This document shows positions 18,014-27,077 of a stretch of DNA of 64,000 nt, one piece after another; position 1 is the stretch's first letter, and each line of letters starts with the position of its first letter. A program made the position numbers and the translations under genes. A model generated the notes under the pieces. That model ran no database searches. It was not told the DNA's origin and saw only the letters and a program-made list of their open reading frames with translations. Source of the DNA: Zoogloeaceae bacterium G21618-S1 (GTDB lineage: Bacteria > Pseudomonadota > Gammaproteobacteria > Burkholderiales > Rhodocyclaceae). Location of the stretch: contig JAPWHF010000003.1 of the NCBI GenBank assembly GCA_027214125.1, positions 1-64,000 on the forward strand, given 5' to 3'.

Positions 18014-18616
18014 ATGTTCGACACCATCGTCATGGCCAGCGGCAACGCCGGCAAGCTGCGCGAATTCGCGGCACTGCTCGCCCCGCTCGGCATCACCGTG
18101 CGCCCGCAGTCCGACTTCAATGTGCCAGAAGCCGATGAGCCCTACGCCAGCTTCGTCGAAAACGCGCTCGGCAAAGCCCGCCACGCCGCACAGCACACCG
18201 GCCTGCCAGCGCTGGCTGACGACTCCGGCCTGTGCGTCGAGGCACTGGGTGGCGCCCCCGGCATCCACTCGGCACGCTACGCCGGCGAACCGAAATCCGA
18301 CGCACGCAACATCGACCGCCTGATCGCCGATCTGGCTGGCCAGGACGATCGCCGCGCCCGCTTCGTGTGTGTGCTGGCCCTGGTGCGCAGCGCCGACGAC
18401 CCGCAGCCGATCATCGCCGAAGGCGAATGGCATGGCCGCATCCTCGACGCACCGCGCGGCACGCACGGCTTCGGCTACGACCCGCTGTTCTGGCTTGAAG
18501 ACCTGCAGCAAAGTGCTGCCGAGCTCGACGCTGCCCTGAAGAACATGCTCAGCCACCGCGGCAACGCCTGCCGACACCTGCTTGAACGCATCCAGGCCCT
18601 GCAGGCGCAGCCGTGA
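18014..18616 (+). CDS. rdgB: XTP/dITP pyrophosphatase (RdgB/HAM1)
   Basis: House-cleaning nucleotide pyrophosphatase of 200 aa that removes dITP, XTP and dXTP. It shows the substrate motif ASGNAGKLREF at 8-18, SFVENALGKARHAA near 52, ADDSGLCVEALGGAPG near 71, YAGEP near 90, and HGFGYDPLFW near 153. The start at 18014 follows the rph TAG by a single base. The stop TGA overlaps the GTG start of hemW. In-frame codons upstream of 18014 lie inside rph and are not used. Confidence 0.97.
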   Translation: MFDTIVMASGNAGKLREFAALLAPLGITVRPQSDFNVPEADEPYASFVENALGKARHAAQHTGLPALADDSGLCVEALGGAPGIHSARYAGEPKSDARNIDRLIADLAGQDDRRARFVCVLALVRSADDPQPIIAEGEWHGRILDAPRGTHGFGYDPLFWLEDLQQSAAELDAALKNMLSHRGNACRHLLERIQALQAQP

Positions 18617-19818
18617 GCGAACGTCGAGTCATCCCGCTGCGGCCGCAACGCCCCACGCCGCCGGCCACACCCCAACTGAGCGCGCCGCCGCTATCGCTGT
18701 ACATCCATTTCCCATGGTGCGTGCGCAAGTGTCCGTATTGCGACTTCAATTCGCATGCGGTCCATCAGGACGGCATTCCCGAATCCGCCTACGTCGACGC
18801 CCTCATCGCCGACCTCGAAGCCGCCCTGCCAGACGTGTGGGGGCGGCGCGTGCTGAGCATCTTCATCGGCGGTGGCACGCCCAGCCTGATCAGCGCCGAG
18901 GGGCTCGACCGCCTGCTCACCGCCGTGCGCATGCTGCTGCCGCTCGACCCAATGGCCGAGATCACGCTGGAGGCCAACCCTGGCACCGTCGAAGCCGAGC
19001 GCTTCGCCGGCTACCGCGCGGCGGGGGTCAATCGCCTGTCGCTCGGCATTCAGAGTTTTGAAGACCGCTATCTGCGTGCGCTCGGCCGCATCCACGCCGG
19101 CGCCGAAGCGCACAAGGCTGCCGAACTGGCACTGACCCACTTCGAATCGGTCAACTTCGACCTGATGTACGCCCTGCCCGGCCAGAGCATGGACCACCTC
19201 GCCGCCGACCTGCGCACCGCCATCGCACTCGCGCCGCAGCACCTGTCCTGCTACCACCTCACGCTCGAGCCAAACACGCCCTTCCACCACAACCCGCCGG
19301 CCAAGCTGCCCGACGGCGACCTCGCCGCCGACATGCAGCAATTGGTGGAAACGATGCTCGCCGAAGCCGGTTACCAGCACTACGAAACCTCGGCCTTCGC
19401 GCAGCCGGGCAAGCGCTGCCGCCACAACCTCAACTACTGGACCTTCGGCGACTACCTCGGCATCGGCGCCGGCGCGCACAGCAAGCTCTCCAGCCACACC
19501 GGCATCGTGCGCCAGATGCGCCACAAACACCCCGGTGCCTACCTCGCCGCCCACGGCCAGGGGGACTTCGTGCAGACCGAGCAAGGTATCAGCGTCGCCG
19601 ACCTGCCCTTTGAATTCATGATGAACGGCCTGCGCCTGATCGACGGCATCCCCGCCGACCTGATGGAAGCGCGCACCGGCATCGCGCTCGACGTGATCGA
19701 GGCCAAACTGATCGCCGCGCGTGACCGCGGCTTGCTCGAGGCAGACGGCGACAGGCTGCGCCCGACACTGCAAGGCCAACGCTTTCTCAACGACCTGCTC
19801 GAAGTGTTTCTCGACTGA
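18613..19818 (+). CDS. hemW: Radical SAM heme chaperone HemW
   Basis: A 401-residue radical SAM protein of the HemN-like HemW branch, which carries and inserts heme and does not oxidise coproporphyrinogen. The cluster motif reads WCVRKCPYCDFNSH (CxxxCxxC), preceded by SLYIHFPWC. GGGTPSL lies near 93 and ANPGTVE near 118, with the HemW C-terminal domain after residue 290. There is no HemN N-terminal extension, which supports HemW. Start is GTG 18613, overlapping the rdgB stop. A rho-independent hairpin 27 bp after the stop ends this operon. Confidence 0.94.
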   Translation: MSERRVIPLRPQRPTPPATPQLSAPPLSLYIHFPWCVRKCPYCDFNSHAVHQDGIPESAYVDALIADLEAALPDVWGRRVLSIFIGGGTPSLISAEGLDRLLTAVRMLLPLDPMAEITLEANPGTVEAERFAGYRAAGVNRLSLGIQSFEDRYLRALGRIHAGAEAHKAAELALTHFESVNFDLMYALPGQSMDHLAADLRTAIALAPQHLSCYHLTLEPNTPFHHNPPAKLPDGDLAADMQQLVETMLAEAGYQHYETSAFAQPGKRCRHNLNYWTFGDYLGIGAGAHSKLSSHTGIVRQMRHKHPGAYLAAHGQGDFVQTEQGISVADLPFEFMMNGLRLIDGIPADLMEARTGIALDVIEAKLIAARDRGLLEADGDRLRPTLQGQRFLNDLLEVFLD

Positions 19819-19844
19819 AGCGCCCCCACCCCGCACGTCAATGC

Positions 19845-19872
19845 AAAACGGCCCGCAGGTGCGGGCCGTTTC
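19845..19872. terminator. Bidirectional rho-independent terminator after hemW
   Basis: AAACGGCCCGC at 19846-19856 pairs with GCGGGCCGTTT at 19861-19871 around AGGT. It has A4 on one side and T3 on the other. It lies between convergent hemW (stop 19818) and the leftward lipoprotein gene (stop 19892), and can stop both transcripts. Confidence 0.85.
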
Positions 19873-19891
19873 TGTGTACCGCCACGCCGGA

Positions 19892-20278
19892 TCAGACCGG
19901 CTTGCAGTCACTCGCCAGTGGCTTGCCCTTGCGGTCGTCAAGCAGCACGCTCTTCCACGGCAGATCGATCCACACCAGATCGCTGCTTGCACTCTCGTAG
20001 CGCGGCAGGCCGGACGCAGACGGATTGCGCGCAAGCGACACCAGATCGCCATGCCAACCGACGTTGATACGGTTGCGATCCTCGTTGCTGCGGAAGACAT
20101 CGACAATCTCGCCCGCGTCGCAGTGATAACGGCCACTGCTTAACACAAACTCCATCTGCCCCGGCTCACCGGTCACCGGGTCGGGCGGCGGGGCTTCCAC
20201 CACCGACACCAGCGGCGCAGAACTACACGCCGCCAGCCACACAGGCACACACACGACCGCCAACCACTTTCCTGCCAT
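19892..20278 (-). CDS. Lipoprotein with MliC-like C-type lysozyme inhibitor domain
   Basis: A 128-residue lipoprotein. The signal peptide MAGKWLAVVCVPVWLAAC ends in a lipobox, LAAC, with Cys18 for lipidation. The mature domain shows the MliC/PliC arrangement: GRYHCD with a first cysteine, PSASGLPRYES (the SxSGxxY-like loop that enters the lysozyme cleft in MliC), and a closing cysteine in SDCKPV. MliC proteins protect peptidoglycan from C-type lysozyme. Assignment is by motif pattern, not alignment. ATG 20278 gives the signal peptide directly; 34 further in-frame codons upstream are not needed. It follows sppA by 74 bp. Confidence 0.75.
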   Translation of the reverse strand: MAGKWLAVVCVPVWLAACSSAPLVSVVEAPPPDPVTGEPGQMEFVLSSGRYHCDAGEIVDVFRSNEDRNRINVGWHGDLVSLARNPSASGLPRYESASSDLVWIDLPWKSVLLDDRKGKPLASDCKPV

Positions 20279-20352
20279 TACCCCAACCCCTTTGTTGTCA
20301 TATCGACGTTCAGGGTACCCCCTGACCGCCCGGCAAACTGCAACAAAACGCT

Positions 20353-22167
20353 TCATGGCGCGAGCGGCGCGCACTGGCAATGCGTATAGAGGTGATCGGG
20401 GTCATTCCAGCTCAGCATCTCCAGCGCATCACGACGAAGCTGCGAGAGCCACTGAGCCCCCACCCCGGGCGAGGCCCGAGACAGCTCGGGCACCAGTTGT
20501 TGCAGCAGTTGAAGACGCAGTGGCAGCGGCATGCTGGCCTCGACGCGGTGATAGCTGCTCACCCCTGCGAGGCGCGCCGCGGCGGCCACTGCCTGATCCA
20601 ACCCGCCGAGCTGGTCCACCAGCCCGCGCGCCTTGGCCTCCTGCCCCGTCCACACCCGGCCCTGCGCCACCGCATCGGCAGCATCGACGCTAATGTTGCG
20701 GGCTTCGGCCACGCGTTGCAAAAAGCGGTCGTAAGTGTGATCGACACCCATCTGCAGCGCGGCACTGGCGTCTTCCGACAGCGGCCGACGCGGGTCGAGC
20801 GCACCGGCCAGCGGCGCGGTGGCCACGCCATCCACATCCAGCCCGAGGCGTTGCAGCGGTTCCGACACATCGGGAAACAAGCCAAACACGCCAATCGAGC
20901 CGGTCAGCGTCATCGGCGCAGCCCAGATTTCATCGGCCCCGGTCGCGATCCAGTAGCCGCCCGACGCGGCGACCGAACTCATTGACGCCACCACCGGCTT
21001 GCCGGCATCGCGCAGCGACTGCAAGGCGAGACGTATCTGCTCGGAGGCGAAGGCGCTGCCGCCAGGGCTGTCGATGCGTACCACGACAGCGCGCACGCGC
21101 GGGTCGTCGCGCAGTGCCTGGAGTATGGCCACGGTGGGGTCACCACCGACCGTTCCCGGCGGACCGTCGCCATCGACAATCGCGCCCTGTGCTGTAAACA
21201 CCGCGATGGCCTCGCCGTCGCTCGGCGTCCAGCCTTCGGTGGCCGCGAGATAACCGTCGACGTCGACCCGCAAGGGCGTCGCTGTGGCCAACGCCGGGTC
21301 GACACCGAATTCAGTCTGCTTGAAACGCGCCCAGGCGTTGTCGTCCATCAAGTCATCAACCAGGCCCTGGGTCTTCGCCATCTGCGCGGTGTCGCCACCG
21401 GCGGCCGCGAGCAGGTCACGATAGCCGATCACATAGTCGTCCACCACCGTCGGCGCGATCTTGCGCGCGGCGGCGACATCGGCACGCAACTGGCCCCACA
21501 CCGCGTCGAGCAGCTCGCGAGTCACGGCCCGGTCTTCGGGCGACATGTCGCTACGGGTATAGGGCTCGACGAAGGACTTGTATTTGCCGGCGCGGAACAC
21601 CTGCACTTTCACCCCAAGCTGGTCGAGCGCGCGCTTGTAATAAGTGCCATAGCGCGCCAGGCCCTGCATCAGCACGTAGCCGTCCGGCGCGAGCACGATG
21701 CGGTCGGCAGCCGTGGCCAGGTAGTACTGCGCCTGGTTATAGCGGCGGGCGCGGGCGATGACCGGCTTGCCACTGGCCTTGAAGGCAGCAATCTCATCGC
21801 GGATGGCGGCCAGCTTGGTGATCGGGGCCGGACCAAGACGGTCGGTTTCGATCACCAGCGCACGAATGCGCGAATCGGTCGAGGCGCGGCGGATGGCCGT
21901 CAGCACATCGTCGAGCACCACCTCACCGACACCGCGCCCGCCTTGCAGCAGATCCATCGGCGCGGGCGGCGTGGCCGCTTCGACCAGCCGGCCTTCGGGC
22001 GCAAGAAAGAGCACCGCGCCGTCGACGACGTCTGGCCCCCGGCTCAGCCACCAGCCCAACGCAATGGCCGTGACCAGCAGGAGTAACAGCAGATTGGCCA
22101 AAACCCTGCGCAGGCCGTCAATCAGACGCCAGAGGCCGCGAAACGGTGCAGTCAGAAAACGCCACAT
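20353..22167 (-). CDS. sppA: Signal peptide peptidase SppA, 67 kDa type
   Basis: Inner-membrane serine protease (604 aa) that degrades cleaved signal peptides. An N-terminal membrane anchor at about 24-43 is followed by two tandem S49 domains, as in the long E. coli-type enzyme. The Ser-Lys dyad is split between them: lysine in FRAGKYKSFVEPYTR near residue 200, and serine in SSVAASGGYW near residue 402. RIDSPGGSAFASE near 365 is the usual oxyanion region. A GAGGATAGG site precedes the ATG. It starts 28 bp after trmB in a leftward run of genes. Confidence 0.95.
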   Translation of the reverse strand: MWRFLTAPFRGLWRLIDGLRRVLANLLLLLLVTAIALGWWLSRGPDVVDGAVLFLAPEGRLVEAATPPAPMDLLQGGRGVGEVVLDDVLTAIRRASTDSRIRALVIETDRLGPAPITKLAAIRDEIAAFKASGKPVIARARRYNQAQYYLATAADRIVLAPDGYVLMQGLARYGTYYKRALDQLGVKVQVFRAGKYKSFVEPYTRSDMSPEDRAVTRELLDAVWGQLRADVAAARKIAPTVVDDYVIGYRDLLAAAGGDTAQMAKTQGLVDDLMDDNAWARFKQTEFGVDPALATATPLRVDVDGYLAATEGWTPSDGEAIAVFTAQGAIVDGDGPPGTVGGDPTVAILQALRDDPRVRAVVVRIDSPGGSAFASEQIRLALQSLRDAGKPVVASMSSVAASGGYWIATGADEIWAAPMTLTGSIGVFGLFPDVSEPLQRLGLDVDGVATAPLAGALDPRRPLSEDASAALQMGVDHTYDRFLQRVAEARNISVDAADAVAQGRVWTGQEAKARGLVDQLGGLDQAVAAAARLAGVSSYHRVEASMPLPLRLQLLQQLVPELSRASPGVGAQWLSQLRRDALEMLSWNDPDHLYTHCQCAPLAP

Positions 22168-22195
22168 AGATGCCTATCCTCGGGGTCGGTCAGTG

Positions 22196-22912
22196 TTATC
22201 GACGTCGGAAGACGAGATCCCATACGCCATGGCCCAGACGCAGGCCGCGTTGTTCGAATTTGGTCAGTGGCCGATAGTCGGGCCGCGGTGCGTAGTCATC
22301 GGCAGTGTTGGCCAGCGAGGGCTCGGCCGACAGCACTTCGAGCATCTGAACAGCATACTCTTCCCAGTCCGTGGCGCAGTGAATATAGCCGCCGGGCTTG
22401 AGCCGACTGGCCAGCAGCGCGACAAACCCGGGCTGAATCAGACGACGCTTGTGATGACGCTTTTTGGGCCACGGGTCGGGGAAGAACACATGCACGCCGT
22501 CGAGGCTGTCCGGCGCAATCATGGCCTGCAGCACTTCGACCGCGTCATGCTGGATGATGCGCAGGTTGGGGATGGTGTCGGTATCGATCAGCTTGCACAG
22601 ATTGCCCACGCCGGGCCCGTGCACCTCGATGCCGACAAAGTCGGTGTCGGGCAGCGCCTGTGCAATCTTGGCGGTTGCATCGCCCATGCCGAAGCCGATC
22701 TCTACCACGTGCCTGGCCTGCCGGCCAAACACCTCGGCCAGATCGATGCGGCCATTGCGGTAGGCAATACCAACCTCGGGCATCTTGGCTTCAAGGAAAC
22801 GGGTCTGCGCGTCGGACATGCGGCCCTGGCGCAGCACAAAGCTGCGAATCGCGCGATGCGACATGCGGCCATCGGCCTCGGGGGTGTCCGGTGTGTCGTG
22901 GGTGTCGGTCAT
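22196..22912 (-). CDS. trmB: tRNA (guanine-N7-)-methyltransferase TrmB
   Basis: SAM-dependent enzyme (238 aa) making m7G46 in the tRNA variable loop. SAM motif I is [12 protein letters not shown] near residue 70. [14 protein letters not shown] follows, and then the TrmB-specific [24 protein letters not shown] near 145, which contains the catalytic aspartate. The C-terminal [17 protein letters not shown] is also typical. Ribosome site before the ATG is weak, so it may depend on coupling from thiG, 49 bp upstream. A GC-only hairpin (22928-22949) lies in that gap. Confidence 0.95.
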   Translation of the reverse strand: MTDTHDTPDTPEADGRMSHRAIRSFVLRQGRMSDAQTRFLEAKMPEVGIAYRNGRIDLAEVFGRQARHVVEIGFGMGDATAKIAQALPDTDFVGIEVHGPGVGNLCKLIDTDTIPNLRIIQHDAVEVLQAMIAPDSLDGVHVFFPDPWPKKRHHKRRLIQPGFVALLASRLKPGGYIHCATDWEEYAVQMLEVLSAEPSLANTADDYAPRPDYRPLTKFEQRGLRLGHGVWDLVFRRR

Positions 22913-22927
22913 TATGAGCGTCAGCGT

Positions 22928-22949
22928 GCCCGGCGCGATGGCGCCGGGC
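22928..22949. repeat. GC hairpin between thiG and trmB
   Basis: GCCCGGCGC (22928-22936) pairs with GCGCCGGGC (22941-22949) around four bases. It has no U run, so it is not a full terminator. It may protect or attenuate the thiSG message ahead of trmB. Confidence 0.45.
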
Positions 22950-22961
22950 GGGGGGGCGGAA

Positions 22962-23747
22962 TCAGCCGCCGATCAGGCCGCCGGTGGGCGAGCTGGGGCT
23001 GGCAGCATAGGTCTTGCGGGGCATGCGCCCGGCCAGGAAGGCGTCACGACCGGCCTCGACGCCTTTCTTCATGGCGCTGGCCATCAGGATCGGGTTTTGC
23101 GCCTTGGCGATGGCGGTGTTCATGAGCACACCGTCGCAGCCCAGTTCCATGGCAATCGCCGCGTCCGAGGCGGTGCCCACGCCTGCATCGACCAGCACCG
23201 GCACGCGGCTCTGCTCGATGATGAGGCGCAGATTCCAGGGGTTGAGAATACCCATGCCGGAGCCGATCAAACTGGCCAGCGGCATCACCGCAACACAGCC
23301 GATGTCTTCGAGCATCTTGGCCTGGATCGGGTCATCCGAGCAGTACACCATCACGTCGAAGCCATCTTTGACCAGCGTCTCGGCGGCCTTGAGTGTTTCG
23401 GGCATGTTCGGGAACAGCGTGTCCGGATCACCCAGCACCTCGAGCTTGACCAGCGTGTGGCCATCAAGCAGTTCGCGCGCCAGACGCAGCGTGCGCACCG
23501 CGTCGTCGGCGGAGTAGCAGCCTGCGGTATTGGGCAGCAGGGTGAAACGGTCGGGCGGCAGGAAATCGAGCAGATTGGGCTCGTCGGCGTTCTGGCCGAT
23601 GTTGGTGCGACGAATCGCGACCGTCACGATGGCCGCACCGCTGGCATCAATCGCCGCGCGGGTTTCTGCGAAATCCTTGTACTTGCCGGTGCCCACCAGC
23701 AGGCGGGAGGCGTAGGTCTTGCCGGCGATGACGAGAGCGTCGTTCAT
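22962..23747 (-). CDS. thiG: Thiazole synthase ThiG
   Basis: Forms the thiazole phosphate ring of thiamin from 1-deoxyxylulose 5-phosphate, dehydroglycine and sulfur from ThiS thiocarboxylate. The 261-residue TIM barrel starts with the family pattern [19 protein letters not shown]. The Schiff-base lysine is in [10 protein letters not shown] near residue 97. Two phosphate-binding loops are seen, [14 protein letters not shown] near 182 and [11 protein letters not shown] near 207. thiS lies 42 bp upstream on the same strand. No TPP riboswitch is visible upstream of the pair. Confidence 0.97.
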   Translation of the reverse strand: MNDALVIAGKTYASRLLVGTGKYKDFAETRAAIDASGAAIVTVAIRRTNIGQNADEPNLLDFLPPDRFTLLPNTAGCYSADDAVRTLRLARELLDGHTLVKLEVLGDPDTLFPNMPETLKAAETLVKDGFDVMVYCSDDPIQAKMLEDIGCVAVMPLASLIGSGMGILNPWNLRLIIEQSRVPVLVDAGVGTASDAAIAMELGCDGVLMNTAIAKAQNPILMASAMKKGVEAGRDAFLAGRMPRKTYAASPSSPTGGLIGG

Positions 23748-23789
23748 GGGAGGGCTACCGAATGAGAATCAGGAAAGGAGGCCAGACAA

Positions 23790-23993
23790 TCAGCCGCCGC
23801 CAACAGCGACGACGATCTCCAGCGTATCGCCATCGGCCAGCGCCGTGTCGGCATGCGCCCCACGCGGCACGATCTGGCCATTGCGCTCGACCGCCAGCCG
23901 CTTGCCTGCCAGCCCTTTGCTCTGCAGCAAGTCGGCGACGGACAGGGGCGTGTTCAGCGTTTCGGGCTGACCATTGATATGCACTGAAATCAT
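23790..23993 (-). CDS. thiS: Sulfur carrier protein ThiS
   Basis: Ubiquitin-fold sulfur carrier of 67 aa. It begins [13 protein letters not shown] and ends VVAVGGG, giving the C-terminal Gly-Gly that is adenylated and thiocarboxylated. Other ThiS features are [14 protein letters not shown] and the RAHADT-like [22 protein letters not shown] 23993 gives the standard length. Longer in-frame readings run backward through the tRNA-Gly gene and are not real. It is the first gene of the leftward thiS-thiG-trmB-sppA run. Confidence 0.94.
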   Translation of the reverse strand: MISVHINGQPETLNTPLSVADLLQSKGLAGKRLAVERNGQIVPRGAHADTALADGDTLEIVVAVGGG

Positions 23994-24133
23994 GGCAATG
24001 ACGGGGCTTGGCGAGGCGAAAAGAAGCCGAAATTGTAGCACGCACCCCCGCCCCGGCCGGCGCGGGCAAATTGCCAAAGCGACAGTGGCAAGGCTACAAT
24101 CCGCGCTGTCGCGTTCGCGGCCATCCCAAGCGT

Positions 24134-24207
24134 GCGGGTGTAGTTCAATGGTAGAACGGCAGCTTCCCAAGCTGCATACGAGGGTTCGATTCCCTTCACC
24201 CGCTCCA
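24134..24207 (+). tRNA. tRNA-Gly (anticodon CCC)
   Basis: A 74-nt cloverleaf. Acceptor GCGGGTG pairs with CACCCGC. The D arm is GTTC/GAAC and the anticodon stem GCAGC/GCTGC with loop TTCCCAA, giving CCC. The T arm is GAGGG/CCCTT with loop TTCGATT, then discriminator T and an encoded CCA. It is divergent from thiS. Confidence 0.96.
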
Positions 24208-24238
24208 CGCACCTCCGTTACACCACGGCAGCGCCTCC

Positions 24239-25063
24239 TCAGCCATTGAGCAGCCTCAGCCACGGGTCCGAATCCAGTCTCGCCAGCAGCTTCTTTCGGT
24301 ATGCCTCGGGCAAGTGAATCAGAAAATTCTGGTTTCCGGGCTGGGCGCGCGCGCAGAAGGCGCAGAACAGGGGAAAGTCGATGTCACGGTGCGCTGCCGA
24401 CCGCCCAAACAGAAGCGGGACAATCACTCGTTTCGCCGGTGAGTAGCGGTAGATTGACCACGGCCGAAAGACGGTTCGGGGTGCCTCGCCGAGCGAAATG
24501 TTCAAGGAATACCCCACCCTGTAGCCCTTCGCCGTGCACTCCAGTAAAGTCACATCGGAAACCAGATGCCACGGCACCCTGACGGTGTGCGGCGTTACAA
24601 ATCCTTCGGTGTTCATTACAAGCGCATCGCGGCCAATTACCGGCAAAACCACAAGGCCCATAAACACCGCCGCTGCAATACTCACCCAGCCAACACCCAT
24701 CAAAAAATAGGTCCCCTGCACGTCATTCACAAGCGCCATGCCGATCAGGCCGCAGAACGCCACCGCCCCGACGCCTTGAAAAACAAATGACATGCTCCCG
24801 AGCCGATGCTCGAAGCTCGGATCATCGACCCGCTTGAGCAAGGACTCGAGCTGTCGTGCATGGATGCGCGCCTGTTCTGCGTCATGCGCACGACAACGGC
24901 GCGCACTGCTGCGATACACCTTCACAAAGCCGACAGCCGACAACCCCATCACCGCAAGGGATGCGGCGGCAACATCGGCGGACGGCGCGTTGAGCCCCTG
25001 GCCGAGCGCAAAAAAGAAAATGAAAAGCAGCCCGCCCGCGATCCAGACCAACACGCCGCCCAT
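24239..25063 (-). CDS. Membrane protein of unknown function
   Basis: I do not recognise this 274-residue protein. Four hydrophobic segments are predicted: a pair at about 5-50, then a charged, helical linker containing [17 protein letters not shown] (about 60-80), and a second pair at about 93-150. A C-terminal soluble domain of about 120 residues follows, beginning [20 protein letters not shown]. That domain resembles the PH-like domain found behind membrane pairs in bacterial proteins (strand-rich, with an early VPW), a tentative idea. It is a single gene between tRNA-Gly and the divergent PEP-CTERM gene, with no operon partner. Confidence 0.7.
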   Translation of the reverse strand: MGGVLVWIAGGLLFIFFFALGQGLNAPSADVAAASLAVMGLSAVGFVKVYRSSARRCRAHDAEQARIHARQLESLLKRVDDPSFEHRLGSMSFVFQGVGAVAFCGLIGMALVNDVQGTYFLMGVGWVSIAAAVFMGLVVLPVIGRDALVMNTEGFVTPHTVRVPWHLVSDVTLLECTAKGYRVGYSLNISLGEAPRTVFRPWSIYRYSPAKRVIVPLLFGRSAAHRDIDFPLFCAFCARAQPGNQNFLIHLPEAYRKKLLARLDSDPWLRLLNG

Positions 25064-25282
25064 AAGCCACCACCAACATTACATTCCAAGGGCATTATTC
25101 TAGCTGCCAACAGGTAGCGTGGGTAAATACGGCGTGCTGTGGTCATGCCGCCGCCAGCAGAGCTTCCGTCATAAACCGTGGACGCTGGCGCATGGTGTCG
25201 GTGGCGGCGCAAAACTAGAGTCAGGGTGTCCACCGGCACGCACTCGTCTGCCGGCCCGTTCATCCATGAAGGAGACTCCGAC

Positions 25283-26086
25283 ATGCGCCATCCGTTTCGC
25301 TTCACCGCCCTGCTGGTCGTCAGCAGCGCGGCATTGCTCGCCGCGCCGGCGGCTCAGGCCGCGCTCATCAAGATCAAGGTCGAAAACCTGGCCCCGACCA
25401 ATGGCACGCTGTTTACGCCGCTGTGGGTTGGCGTGCACGACGGCAGTTTTGATTTGTTCGACGCCGGTGCGCCGGCCAGCGCGGCCCTTGAACGTCTGGC
25501 CGAAGACGGCAACCCCGGCCCGCTCAGCACCCTGTTTTCCAGCGGCATGCAGGGCGTGGTGTTTGGTCCCGGCATTGGCCCGGGCTCACCACCGATCTTC
25601 GGCCCCGGCGGCAGTGGCGAGATCGTGCTGGATCTGGGCACCGGCTCGACCGATCTGTATCTGAGCTTTGCCGCGATGATCCTGCCGAGCAACGACGCCT
25701 TCTTTGGCAACGGCAACCCGACCGCCTATAAAGTGCGCGACGGCGGCAATGTGAACGGCCAGAGCATCGTGATTCTCGGCTCGCAAATCTGGGATGCCGG
25801 CACCGAGGTCAATACCGAAGCGGCCGCCGACACGCCGGTGCTCGGTCAAACAGTGGCGGACACCGGTACGCCCCAAGGCGGCGTGGTAGCGCTGCACGGC
25901 GGCTTCAACGCGGGTGGCCCGATCCTGACGGCCTTCCCCAATGCCGACTTCACCGCCAACGGCTATCAGGTGGCGCGTATCACCATCTCCGAGGTGCCGG
26001 AACCGGGCACGCTGGCGCTGCTGGCGGGTGGCCTCGGCATGGCTGGCTGGATTCGCCGGAAGAAGAAAGTCACACGCTCAATGTAA
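25283..26086 (+). CDS. PEP-CTERM sorted spondin_N-like exported protein
   Basis: Exported 267-residue protein. The signal peptide is at 1-27 (ending AAQA), and the mature domain begins IKIKVENLAPTNGTLFTPLWVGVHDGSFDLFDAG, the pattern of spondin_N domains in bacterial extracellular proteins. The C-terminus has VPEPGTLALLAGGLGMAGW followed by RRKKK. This is a complete PEP-CTERM signal for exosortase/archaeosortase-type processing and surface export. ATG 25283 has AAGGAG upstream. No exosortase is in the window. PEP-CTERM systems usually go with exopolysaccharide and floc or biofilm formation in Zoogloea-like betaproteobacteria. Confidence 0.9.
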   Translation: MRHPFRFTALLVVSSAALLAAPAAQAALIKIKVENLAPTNGTLFTPLWVGVHDGSFDLFDAGAPASAALERLAEDGNPGPLSTLFSSGMQGVVFGPGIGPGSPPIFGPGGSGEIVLDLGTGSTDLYLSFAAMILPSNDAFFGNGNPTAYKVRDGGNVNGQSIVILGSQIWDAGTEVNTEAAADTPVLGQTVADTGTPQGGVVALHGGFNAGGPILTAFPNADFTANGYQVARITISEVPEPGTLALLAGGLGMAGWIRRKKKVTRSM

Positions 26087-26158
26087 GTCCTCCGCCCCTG
26101 GTCGGGTCTTCTGCGATGACAACGCGATGCCAATCGCGGGTCGCCCAGGAGACCCACC

Positions 26159-27070
26159 ATGGATTGCCTTCAACCCGAACGCCCCGACACCCCGATCGAC
26201 GCCTTGCTCCGGCGGCTTGCGCCCCGGGTCGAAGTGTCTTTTCGCGGTCAGGTGTGCAACCAGTGGCATATCGACACGTCCGGCCAGGGCCGGATGACTT
26301 TCCATATCGTCGGCCATGGCTGCACCTGGTTGCACCTGCCGGACGCAGCGCCACGCGCGCTCGGCGCTGGCGATATCCTGATCCTGCCGTGGGACAGCGT
26401 GCATGTGCTGGCGCAGCGCGCGGACATCACACCTCGCTTCGGTCACTCCGAGGCGAGCGATCTGGCAGCATTGACCGAACGACCGACCGGGACGGCGCTG
26501 ATCTGTGGTTATCTGGACGTCGACCCGGCCACCTGCCGATTGCTGCGCGGGACGCTGCCGAATGCGCTGATCGTTCAGACCGATGAAGAGCCGCTGGCAA
26601 GCCTGACGCAACTGCTGTTTCAGGAGGCGGCTCGCGACACGCCGAATGCCGACCCCTTGCTGATCCGGCTGGCCGAAACCCTGCTGCTGTTTGTGCTGCG
26701 CGAGGGCATGACCCGCCACCCCACGCCTGCCACCGGGCTGTCGGCCGCGCTCACGCATCCGCGCTTGCACCCCGCGCTGGATGCCATGCTGGCCGAGCCG
26801 GAACACCCGTGGACGGTGGCCGAGCTGGCCGAAAAAGCGCATTTGTCGCGCTCGGGCTTTGCCCAGCGTTTTCGCGAAACGCTTGGCCGCGGGCCGATCG
26901 ACCTGCTGACCGAGTGGCGCATGCTGCATGCACGCCACTTGCTCAACGAAGAACGCATCTGCGTGCCGGAAGTGGCCGAGCGCTGTGGCTATCGGTCCGA
27001 AGCTGCCTTTGCCCGCGCCTTCAAGCGCATCATGGGTTACGGGCCGGGCGAGGCCAGACGGCGCGATTAG
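26159..27070 (+). CDS. AraC-family transcriptional regulator with N-terminal cupin
   Basis: A 303-residue regulator. The N-terminal cupin_6-type sensor domain (about 10-180) contains GAGDILILPWDSVHVLA. The C-terminal double helix-turn-helix (about 200-300) includes WTVAELAEKAHLSRSGFAQRF and the second-HTH pattern VPEVAERCGYRSEAAFARAFKR, ending GYGPGEARRR. Members of this class often control a neighbouring oxidoreductase or efflux gene. The adjacent cupin and flavin-reductase genes are convergent and are candidate targets only by position. It follows the PEP-CTERM gene by 72 bp on the same strand. Confidence 0.9.
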   Translation: MDCLQPERPDTPIDALLRRLAPRVEVSFRGQVCNQWHIDTSGQGRMTFHIVGHGCTWLHLPDAAPRALGAGDILILPWDSVHVLAQRADITPRFGHSEASDLAALTERPTGTALICGYLDVDPATCRLLRGTLPNALIVQTDEEPLASLTQLLFQEAARDTPNADPLLIRLAETLLLFVLREGMTRHPTPATGLSAALTHPRLHPALDAMLAEPEHPWTVAELAEKAHLSRSGFAQRFRETLGRGPIDLLTEWRMLHARHLLNEERICVPEVAERCGYRSEAAFARAFKRIMGYGPGEARRRD

Positions 27071-27077
27071 TCCGTGT

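Noticed and set aside
23994-24130. TPP riboswitch upstream of thiS
   Set aside because: No conserved CTGAGA or ACCTGA-type core is visible in the leader; the region is short and largely occupied by the divergent tRNA-Gly.
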